28,720 nt of DNA from an uncultured Collinsella sp. (GTDB lineage Bacteria > Actinomycetota > Coriobacteriia > Coriobacteriales > Coriobacteriaceae). A program made the position numbers and the translations under genes. The notes beneath the pieces were generated by a model. It saw only the letters and a program-made list of their open reading frames with translations. It was not told the origin of the DNA and did no database searches. The DNA lies in NCBI GenBank assembly GCA_900761995.1, contig CAAFEY010000029.1:1-28720 (forward strand), written 5' to 3'. Of this stretch, positions 7,508 to 13,875 are shown one piece after another; the stretch's first letter is position 1, and each line of letters starts with the position of its first letter.

Positions 7508-7792
7508 GTGCCTGAGGTTGACGCTGCACAGCTCGAGGGTGAGGCAATGCTCTCAGATCGCATCGCCGATCTCGTCGAATATCTCGTTGTTCAGATCGTC
7601 GACGACCCGGATTCCGTGAGCCTTGAGGTCATCGATGGTGACGACGCCTCTACGATTGAGGTTTCGGTCGCCGAAGATGACGTCGCTAAGGTCATCGGCC
7701 GTCGTGGCCGTACCATCAAGGCCATTCGCACGCTCGCCCGTGCACTGGCCGCTCGCCTCGACACTGCTGTCGAGGTAGAGGTTCTGGGCTAG
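7508..7792 (+). CDS. khpA: KH-domain RNA-binding protein KhpA
   Basis: A 94-aa protein with a single type II KH domain; family members bind RNA, often with KhpB, and affect cell division and small RNAs. The GxxG loop is GRRG (64-67) within VAKVIGRRGRTIKAIR. The GTG at 7508 lies 6 nt after GAGGAG (7496-7501). An alternative ATG at 7547 would give an 81-aa protein nearer the family norm and has GAGGG 7 nt upstream, so the true start is open. The place between rpsP and rimM is the conserved one. Confidence 0.93.
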   Translation: MPEVDAAQLEGEAMLSDRIADLVEYLVVQIVDDPDSVSLEVIDGDDASTIEVSVAEDDVAKVIGRRGRTIKAIRTLARALAARLDTAVEVEVLG

Positions 7793-7796
7793 GACC

Positions 7797-8318
7797 TTGG
7801 GGTCCCAGTACAAAAACATCGCCCGTGTGGTCAAGCCGCACGGAAGAAAGGGGGAGGTCCTCGCGCAGCCGCTGCGGGGGCTTCCTTCTGTATTAGAGCC
7901 TGGTATGCGCGTCGCCCTGACGCCGCCGGCGCTCAAGCGCGACCGCTTTTGCACGGTCGTGTCCGTCACCGATACGGGCGATGGCGATCTGGTCTCGTTT
8001 GAGGGCATTGACGACTTGACGGCTGCCGAGGGCATCACGGGATGCTACGTGTTGGCAAATCGTGACGATTTTGAGCTCGATTCGCTTGACGCTGCCTATA
8101 CCGACCTGATGGGTCGCGAGGTGGTCGACGAGCGTTTCGGTTCGCTCGGCACAATCGTCGAGATCATGTCGACGCCCGCTAACGATGTTTGGGTTGTCGA
8201 GGGCGATCGGTACGGCGAGGTACTGATTCCCGTGATCGAGCAGGTTGTGCTCGATCTTCCCGACACAGGAACAATTTCCGTCCACGTTATGGACGGCCTG
8301 ATCGATATGGACAAGTAG
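7797..8318 (+). CDS. rimM: Ribosome maturation factor RimM
   Basis: A 173-aa protein that assists maturation of the 30S head and binds uS19. The N-terminal domain begins NIARVVKPHGRKGEV (KPHG at 13-16). The C-terminal PRC barrel starts around residue 95 with LMGREVVDERFGSLG and contains VWVVEGDRYGEVLIPVIEQVV. The best start is TTG at 7797, four bases after the khpA stop. The Shine-Dalgarno is poor (AGGA overlapping that stop), so translation probably depends on coupling. No ATG or GTG in the same frame lies at the expected position. Confidence 0.93.
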   Translation: MGSQYKNIARVVKPHGRKGEVLAQPLRGLPSVLEPGMRVALTPPALKRDRFCTVVSVTDTGDGDLVSFEGIDDLTAAEGITGCYVLANRDDFELDSLDAAYTDLMGREVVDERFGSLGTIVEIMSTPANDVWVVEGDRYGEVLIPVIEQVVLDLPDTGTISVHVMDGLIDMDK

Positions 8319-8328
8319 GGAGGACAAC

Positions 8329-9087
8329 ATGCTGATTGAGACCCTTTCGGTCTTTCCCGAGATGTTTGAGCCCGTCATGTCCACATCGATTTTGGGCCGC
8401 GCCCGCAAGGCCGGCCTTTTTGATTTTAAGGCGTATAACCTGCGCGACTGGACGCACGACCGTCATCGTACCGTCGATGACGAGCCGTACGGCGGCGGGC
8501 AGGGCATGCTCATGAAGGTCGAGCCTATCGCAGAGGCCATCGAGGCCATTAGCGCAGAGGGTCCCAAGCCCACGGTTGTGTTCTTCACCCCCTGTGGCGA
8601 GCCCTTTACGCAGCATGTGGCCGAGCGCCTGCTCAAAAGCGAGCGCCTGCTGTTTGTGTGCAGTCGCTACGAAGGCGTCGATGAGCGCGCGTATGCGTAT
8701 GCCGACGAGCGTCTGTCGATCGGCGACTATGTGCTCACGGGTGGCGAGCTACCCGCCATGGTCGTTGCCGATGCCGTCGTACGCCTCATCCCCGGCGCCC
8801 TGGGCGACGAGATGAGCAACGTGGACGAGTCGTTCTCGACCGCCGAGGACGGAGGCCTGCTCGAGTACGCGCAGTACACCCGTCCTGCCGAGTTCAACGG
8901 CGAGGGCGTGCCTCCGGTGCTTGTGAGCGGCGATCACGCCAAGGTCGATGCCTGGCGTCGCAAGAACGCCATCGAGCGCACCTGCCGCTGGCGTCCCGAC
9001 CTGATCGAGACTGCGCGGCTCACGCCCGAGGAGCGCGCTTACGCGCAGGAGATTCTGGACGCTTCGTATTCGCAGGGCGAGGAGTGA
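8329..9087 (+). CDS. trmD: tRNA (guanine37-N1)-methyltransferase TrmD
   Basis: A 252-aa SPOUT-class enzyme that makes m1G37 in tRNAs, preventing +1 frameshifts. The N-terminus LIETLSVFPEMFEPVMSTSI is diagnostic. DDEPYGGGQGMLM is the conserved catalytic loop, and the SAM-binding trefoil knot spans GGELPAM (138-144) to VDESF. The Shine-Dalgarno GGGAGGA precedes ATG with good spacing. In many bacteria rplS follows; here lepB follows and rplS is about 7.7 kb downstream. Confidence 0.96.
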   Translation: MLIETLSVFPEMFEPVMSTSILGRARKAGLFDFKAYNLRDWTHDRHRTVDDEPYGGGQGMLMKVEPIAEAIEAISAEGPKPTVVFFTPCGEPFTQHVAERLLKSERLLFVCSRYEGVDERAYAYADERLSIGDYVLTGGELPAMVVADAVVRLIPGALGDEMSNVDESFSTAEDGGLLEYAQYTRPAEFNGEGVPPVLVSGDHAKVDAWRRKNAIERTCRWRPDLIETARLTPEERAYAQEILDASYSQGEE

Positions 9088-9089
9088 GT

Positions 9090-9653
9090 ATGGTTCCTAC
9101 GCAACATTCCGCGTTGAGGGGCGCTTTTGAGTGGATTGCGGTCATCGCGATCGCGCTTGTGGCCACCTTCCTGATCCGCACCTTTGTGGTCGAGCCCTTT
9201 GTGGTGCCCACCGGCTCTATGGAGGACACAATCGAGATTGGCGACCAGATCCTAGCGCAAAAGGTGAGCCTCGAGCTCGGTCAGCCCGTCAAGCAGGGCG
9301 ATATCGTGGTGTTTCACAACCCCGATGGCACCTCCGAGCATGATGTTCTTGTCAAGCGCGTTATTGCCACGGCCGGCCAGACGGTCGACCTGCAGGATGG
9401 CAAGGTAGTCGTTGACGGCCAAGCGCTCGACGAGGACTATACGACGGGCATGAGCTGGCCACTTTCGGTCCAAGCGCCCGGCGCTCAGGTAAGCTATCCC
9501 TACACCGTTCCCGACGGGTGCGTGTGGGTGATGGGCGACAACCGCGAAAACTCTGCCGACTCACGCTACTTTGGTCCCGTCGATCGCTCTGATTTGATCG
9601 CTGTGGCGCTTGTGCGCTACTGGCCGCTCAACCGCATCGGCGCTATCGACTAA
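9090..9653 (+). CDS. lepB: Signal peptidase I
   Basis: A 187-aa membrane-bound serine/lysine protease that removes signal peptides of exported proteins. One N-terminal transmembrane segment (about 14-32) anchors it. The nucleophile S43 is in PTGSMEDTI, the general base K89 in LVKRVIATAG, and the GDNRENSADSRYFGPV box lies near 146-161. The length suits Gram-positive type enzymes. The ATG at 9090 is preferred because AGGAG (9080-9084) lies 5 nt upstream; a GTG at 9084 overlaps that site. It is two bases past the trmD stop and clearly part of the same unit. Confidence 0.94.
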   Translation: MVPTQHSALRGAFEWIAVIAIALVATFLIRTFVVEPFVVPTGSMEDTIEIGDQILAQKVSLELGQPVKQGDIVVFHNPDGTSEHDVLVKRVIATAGQTVDLQDGKVVVDGQALDEDYTTGMSWPLSVQAPGAQVSYPYTVPDGCVWVMGDNRENSADSRYFGPVDRSDLIAVALVRYWPLNRIGAID

Positions 9654-9712
9654 AAACCGCTATAGTACAGTACCTAACCGTGTAATCGTTTCGACGAGGG
9701 GATATTAGAGGC

Positions 9713-10624
9713 ATGAACGCTTCATCGCTTTCCTTCCAAGACATCATCCTGCGCCTCCAGCAGTACTGGGGCGAGCAGGGCTGCGTCATTATGCAGCCCT
9801 ATGACTCCGAGGTCGGTGCCGGTACCTTCCATACCGCGACCACGCTGCGCTCGCTCGGTCCCGCCGAGTGGCGCACCTGCTATGCGCAGCCTTGCCGCCG
9901 TCCCGCCGACGGCCGCTACGGCGAGAACCCCAACCGCATGCAGCACTACTATCAGTTCCAGGTGCTCATCAAGCCCTCGCCGGTCAACGCCCAGGAGCTT
10001 TACCTGGGGTCTCTTGCCGCCATTGGCCTGGACCCCAACAACCATGACGTCCGCTTTGTCGAGGACGACTGGGAGAGCCCGACCCTGGGTGCCTGGGGCC
10101 TTGGCTGGGAGGTCTGGCTCAACGGCATGGAGGTCACGCAGTTTACGTACTTCCAGCAGGTGGGCGGCATCGAGGTCGACCCCGTGCCCGTCGAGATCAC
10201 CTATGGCCTGGAGCGCATCGCCATGTATGCGCAGGGCGTCAACTCCGTCTACGACCTGGTGTGGAGCTACCTGCCCGACGGCACGCCCATGACCTATGGC
10301 GACGTGTTCCTTGAGAACGAGCGCGAGTTCAGTGCCTATAACTTTGAGGTCGCCAACGTCGAGATGATGCGTCAGAAGTTTGACGACTACGAGGCCGAGT
10401 GCCATTCCTGCCTGGAGCGAAAGCTGCCGCTGCCGGCGTACGACTGTGTCATGAAGTGCAGCCACGCCTTCAACCTGCTCGATGCCCGCGGTGCCCTATC
10501 CGCGGTCGAGCGTGCCAACTACATCCTGCGCGTCCGCGCCGTCGCCAAGGCGTGCTGCGAGGCCTACATGGCCGAGGTCGCCGGAGTCAACGAGAATGCC
10601 GACCAGGAAGGCGAGGTGGCGTAA
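9713..10624 (+). CDS. glyQ: Glycyl-tRNA synthetase alpha subunit
   Basis: A 303-aa catalytic subunit of the bacterial alpha2-beta2 GlyRS, which charges tRNA-Gly. The sequence starts SFQDIILRLQQYWGEQGCVI and carries the family blocks MQPYDSEVGAGTFHTAT, NRMQHYYQFQVLIKPSP and PVEITYGLERIAMY. The Shine-Dalgarno is either GAGGGG 11 nt upstream or GAGG immediately before ATG. The 59-bp gap to lepB has a TATAGT (9661-9666) resembling a -10, but no matching -35. It is too short for a T-box leader. It is followed after 3 bp by glyS. Confidence 0.97.
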   Translation: MNASSLSFQDIILRLQQYWGEQGCVIMQPYDSEVGAGTFHTATTLRSLGPAEWRTCYAQPCRRPADGRYGENPNRMQHYYQFQVLIKPSPVNAQELYLGSLAAIGLDPNNHDVRFVEDDWESPTLGAWGLGWEVWLNGMEVTQFTYFQQVGGIEVDPVPVEITYGLERIAMYAQGVNSVYDLVWSYLPDGTPMTYGDVFLENEREFSAYNFEVANVEMMRQKFDDYEAECHSCLERKLPLPAYDCVMKCSHAFNLLDARGALSAVERANYILRVRAVAKACCEAYMAEVAGVNENADQEGEVA

Positions 10625-10627
10625 GCC

Positions 10628-12724
10628 ATGGCAGACGCTAAGGATTTCCTGTTTGAGATTGGTACGGAGGAAATGCCCTCCGCACCGTTGAACAATGCCG
10701 TCAAGCAGCTTGGCACCATGATCGCCAAGGGCCTCGACGAGGCCGGTCTGGCCCATGGCGAGGTCCGCGTGATCTCGAGCCCGCGTCGTCTGGCTGCGCT
10801 CGTGGCCGATGTCGCCACTGCGACCGATGACGTCCATGAGGTCAAGCGCGGTCCCGCGGCAAACATTGCCTTCGATGCCGACGGCAACGCCACCAAGGCC
10901 GCCCAGGGCTTCGCCCGCAAGTGCGGTGTGGCTGCCGAGGACCTGGTCCGTCGCGAGGACACCGACGGTCGCGAGTATGTCTTTGCTGAGAAGAACATTC
11001 CCTCCGCACCGGCAACCCCGATCCTGACAGCCCTGTGCGAGAAGACTATCGCCGGCCTGCAGTGGCCCAACTACCGTAGTCAGCGCTGGGGCCATGAGCA
11101 CGCCACGTTCGTGCGTCCGGTCCGTTGGATCTGCTGCCTTTTGGGCGAGGATGTTGTGCCCGTGTCGTTTGCCGACGTGACGAGCGGCAACACCACGCGC
11201 GGCCATCGCGTGCTTGGCCCCGGTGACCATGTTGTCGCCAGCCCCGCCGCCTACGAGCAGGTGCTCGAGGACGCCGGCGTGCTCTCTGCCGAGCGCCGTC
11301 GCGAGGCCATCCTCGCCGGCATCGCCAAGGTCGAGGCTGCCCGTCCCGGCTGCCATGTCGATACGCCCAAGAAGGTCTTCGAGGAGGTCATTAACCTCTG
11401 CGAGTGGCCGACGGTGCTCGTCGGTACCTTCGATGAGGAGTTCCTCAAGGTCCCGCACGAGATCATCTGCGAGTCCATGCTCACCAACCAGCGCTACTTC
11501 CCGATCTATGACGGCGAGGGCAAGCTCACGCGTGAGTTCGTGGTCGTCTCCAACAGCAAGCCCGAGAACGCCGAGCGCGTGATCGACGGCAACGAGCGCG
11601 TCGTGCGCGCCCGTCTGGACGACGCAAAGTTCTTCTACGAGGAGGACCTGAAGATCTCCCTCGACGAGTTCCGTGAGCGTCTGGCCAAGGTTGCCTTCCA
11701 GGAGAAGCTCGGTAGCGTGCTCGCCAAGTCCGAGCGCATCGAGCAGCTCGCGCTCGCTATCGCCCGCGAGGCTCACCTGGGCGCCCATCTTGCCGCCGAC
11801 GCTGCTCGCGCCGCGCACCTGTGCAAGGCCGACCTGGTGTCCAACGCCGTCGTCGAGTTCACGAGCCAGCAGGGCGTGATGGGCGGTTATTACGCGACCG
11901 CGATGGGGGAGAACGAGGAGGTCGCCCACGCCATTCGCGATCATTATCGTCCCCGCTTTGCCGGTGACGAGCTGCCCGAGGGCACCGCTGGCTGCATCGT
12001 GGCCTGCGCCGACAAGCTCGATACCATCGCCGGTATCTTTGCCATCGGCGAGCCCCCGACCGGCTCCTCCGACCCCTACGCGCTGCGTCGTGCCGCTATC
12101 GGCATCATCAACATCCTGCGCGATCGTCTGCCGATCGACCCCACGTCGCTCATCGACTTCGCTCTCGAGCTCTATAGCGAGCAGGGCATTGAGTTCGACG
12201 CCGCCGAGGTCGCCCAGCAGGTCCGTGACTTCTTCCACGGCCGTCTGGTGAGCATGGCCCGCGACGAGAAGATTCCGGCCGATACCGTCGCCGCCGTCTC
12301 CGCGGTGCACATCATCGCCCCGTCCGTCTTCTTCGCCCGCTGCGCCGCGCTCGATGAGGCCCGCAAGAACGACGCCGAGACCTTCGACAACCTGGCGACC
12401 GCCTATGCCCGCGCCGCGCACATCTCCAAGCCCGAGCTGGGTGCGGAGTACGACCGCAGCCTGATGGGCGAGGCCGAACTCGCGCTTGCCGATGCCTCCG
12501 AGGCCGCTCAGACCGCCGTCGACGTCGCCCTTACTGCCGAGGATTACCCGGCTGCATTTGCCGCCCTTGCCGCCCTGCGCGCCCCCATCGACCGCTTCTT
12601 CGATGAGGTTATGGTCATGGACAAGGACGAGCAGCTTCGCGATAATCGCCTTAAGCTGCTCAACCGCTTCGAGGCCGTTTTCTCCGGCATCGCCAACATC
12701 GGTGAGCTTGCCCGCAAAAAGTAA
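10628..12724 (+). CDS. glyS: Glycyl-tRNA synthetase beta subunit
   Basis: A 698-aa partner of GlyQ that recognises tRNA and carries the anticodon-binding region. The N-terminus DFLFEIGTEEMPSAPLNNAV is diagnostic. The conserved blocks SQRWGHEHATFVRPVRWICC and FPIYDGEGKLTREFVVVSNS follow, then an HD-like region (about 400-470) and a C-terminal DALR-type helical domain. The length is normal for the family. The start follows glyQ by three bases. The long open frame antisense to this gene is a composition artefact. Confidence 0.97.
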   Translation: MADAKDFLFEIGTEEMPSAPLNNAVKQLGTMIAKGLDEAGLAHGEVRVISSPRRLAALVADVATATDDVHEVKRGPAANIAFDADGNATKAAQGFARKCGVAAEDLVRREDTDGREYVFAEKNIPSAPATPILTALCEKTIAGLQWPNYRSQRWGHEHATFVRPVRWICCLLGEDVVPVSFADVTSGNTTRGHRVLGPGDHVVASPAAYEQVLEDAGVLSAERRREAILAGIAKVEAARPGCHVDTPKKVFEEVINLCEWPTVLVGTFDEEFLKVPHEIICESMLTNQRYFPIYDGEGKLTREFVVVSNSKPENAERVIDGNERVVRARLDDAKFFYEEDLKISLDEFRERLAKVAFQEKLGSVLAKSERIEQLALAIAREAHLGAHLAADAARAAHLCKADLVSNAVVEFTSQQGVMGGYYATAMGENEEVAHAIRDHYRPRFAGDELPEGTAGCIVACADKLDTIAGIFAIGEPPTGSSDPYALRRAAIGIINILRDRLPIDPTSLIDFALELYSEQGIEFDAAEVAQQVRDFFHGRLVSMARDEKIPADTVAAVSAVHIIAPSVFFARCAALDEARKNDAETFDNLATAYARAAHISKPELGAEYDRSLMGEAELALADASEAAQTAVDVALTAEDYPAAFAALAALRAPIDRFFDEVMVMDKDEQLRDNRLKLLNRFEAVFSGIANIGELARKK

Positions 12725-12731
12725 GCCAGCC

Positions 12732-12745
12732 TGCGCGTAAGCGCA
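12732..12745 (+). promoter_or_regulatory. GNRA-type hairpin before the PDRP ribosome-binding site
   Basis: TGCGCGTAAGCGCA folds as a 5-bp stem (TGCGC with GCGCA) closed by a GTAA tetraloop. It sits directly 5' of the AAAAGGAG Shine-Dalgarno of the PDRP gene. The identical 14-mer occurs at 13846-13859 before ppdK. Confidence 0.55.
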
Positions 12746-12758
12746 AAAGGAGCCCCGC

Positions 12759-13625
12759 ATGGATTGCCCGGTCGCCGTTCGTCCCACCGTTATCGTTATC
12801 TCCGACTCGCTCGGTGATACTGCTTGTGAGGTGGTGCTTGCGGCGTCCGGGCAATTTGATGAAGGGGCTTTTCGCGTTTTGCGCCTGCCTAAGGTGACCT
12901 CGGTGGAGCAGGTTGAGTCGTTTGTGGGACCTCGCGTCGATGCCGACCATCGCGATATCGCCGTGTTCCACACCATTGTCGACCCGGCGCTACGTGCTCG
13001 TGTGCTCGATTACCTGGGCATGCTGCATATTCGCTCGGTCGACCTGATCGGTCCGACGCTCGCCGTGCTGTCGTCGCTCATCGGTGTGCCGCCCAAGGGC
13101 GTTGCGGGCGTGATTCACAAGACCGATGACCGCTATTTCCATCGTATCGAGGCCATGGAGTATTTCGTTGAGCACGATGACGGGCGCGGCTGCGACGATC
13201 TGTCGGGTGCCGATATCGTGCTGCTGGGCGTATCGCGCACGTCCAAGACGCCGCTGTCGATGTTTTTGGCCTTTCAAGGTTACAAGGTTGCCAATGTTCC
13301 GTTGGCCCATGGCATGGAGCCGCCCAAGTCAATTTACGAGGTCGACCCGATGCGTTTGTTTGGCCTGATTTCGACCGTCGACGTTATTTCCGAGATTCGC
13401 GATAGCCGCTTGGGCGATGACTACGCCCGTGCCGTTGCCGGCTCCTATGCCGAGCCCGAGAGCGTGCGCAGCGAGCTCGAGGAAGCTCGTGCCCTCATGA
13501 AGCGCCTAGGCTGCTTTGTGGTGCGTACCGACGGCAAGGCCATCGAGGAAAGCGCTGCCGAGATCATTAGCCACTTGGAGGAAATCCAAGAAGCTCGCGC
13601 CCGCCGAGCCACCCGCCGCGCCTAA
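12759..13625 (+). CDS. PPDK regulatory protein (kinase/phosphorylase, DUF299)
   Basis: A 288-aa cytosolic bifunctional enzyme. It inactivates pyruvate phosphate dikinase by ADP-dependent phosphorylation of a Thr near the catalytic His, and reactivates it by Pi-dependent removal. The family start is VIVISDSLGDTACEV, and the P-loop-like GVSRTSKTPLS begins at 157, followed by the typical GYKVANVPL. The C-terminus is an Arg/Ala-rich tail. The Shine-Dalgarno AAAAGGAG lies just upstream. The neighbouring ppdK makes PPDK, rather than PEP synthase, its likely target. It is 34 bp after glyS with no terminator between, so co-transcription with glyQS is probable. Family names elsewhere include PpsR and YqfL. 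Confidence 0.94.
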   Translation: MDCPVAVRPTVIVISDSLGDTACEVVLAASGQFDEGAFRVLRLPKVTSVEQVESFVGPRVDADHRDIAVFHTIVDPALRARVLDYLGMLHIRSVDLIGPTLAVLSSLIGVPPKGVAGVIHKTDDRYFHRIEAMEYFVEHDDGRGCDDLSGADIVLLGVSRTSKTPLSMFLAFQGYKVANVPLAHGMEPPKSIYEVDPMRLFGLISTVDVISEIRDSRLGDDYARAVAGSYAEPESVRSELEEARALMKRLGCFVVRTDGKAIEESAAEIISHLEEIQEARARRATRRA

Positions 13626-13715
13626 TATTAGTAGCATTTTGATAAAGCGATTTAGCAAAAACATCGCATCTGACCTGCTTTTTTATTGTAGTGGTATCTT
13701 CATAAGGTAACCAAC

Positions 13716-13753
13716 TTTACCTACCGTTTACCGCCAGTTTTAGCACGTTTACC
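13716..13753 (+). repeat. Helically spaced TTTACC repeats upstream of ppdK
   Basis: TTTACC occurs at 13716, 13727 and 13748, with a one-mismatch copy TTTAGC at 13739; the intervals between exact copies are 11 and 21 bp. CGTTTACC is repeated exactly at 13725 and 13746. The copies lie on one face of the helix, as in an activator or repressor site. The 250-bp PDRP-ppdK gap that holds them is markedly more A+T-rich than its surroundings. Confidence 0.5.
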
Positions 13754-13794
13754 AAACCGCGTATCCTCTGCTCAAGCCCGTTCAAATCCGGCCG

Positions 13795-13800
13795 TATAGT
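13795..13800 (+). promoter_or_regulatory. Candidate ppdK -10 element
   Basis: TATAGT matches five of six bases of the -10 consensus, but no recognisable -35 lies 16-18 bp upstream, which would suit an activator-dependent promoter. An alternative is TTTAGC (13739-13744), a 17-bp spacer and TATCCT (13762-13767). Neither is secure. Confidence 0.35.
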
Positions 13801-13807
13801 TCCCTCA

Positions 13808-13859
13808 CGGCCCGCATCCGGCGGGTCGATTCGTTACCACGGTCGTGCGCGTAAGCGCA
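13808..13859 (+). promoter_or_regulatory. ppdK leader with two hairpins
   Basis: Hairpin one pairs 13808-13815 with 13821-13828 (8 bp, one G-U) around ATCCG. Hairpin two is TGCGCGTAAGCGCA at 13846-13859, the same 14-mer as before the PDRP gene. The ribosome-binding purines GGAAGGGGAA begin two bases later. Confidence 0.5.
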
Positions 13860-13875
13860 TGGAAGGGGAAGTATC

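Noticed and set aside
9035..9047. Third match to the PPDK-locus hairpin sequence (13 of 14 bases, minus strand)
   Set aside because: It lies inside trmD coding sequence with no relation to a gene start; treated as chance and used as a caution on the hairpin finding.
9654..9712. Possible T-box or promoter before glyQ
   Set aside because: The gap is only 59 bp, too short for a T-box leader, and TATAGT at 9661 has no acceptable -35.
10496..12976. 826-codon open frame antisense to glyS and the PDRP gene
   Set aside because: It mirrors the coding frame of two certain genes. High G+C and codon bias leave few stops in this antisense frame, the product resembles no family I know, and there is no ribosome-binding site context. 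Similar long mirrors oppose nadD-yqeK-rsfS (3966-5591) and rpsB-tsf (23589-25091).
13647..13684. GCGAT / ATCGC hairpin then six T residues after the PDRP gene
   Set aside because: Only 5 bp with an 11-nt loop, and the T run starts 11 bases after the stem; not a credible intrinsic terminator.
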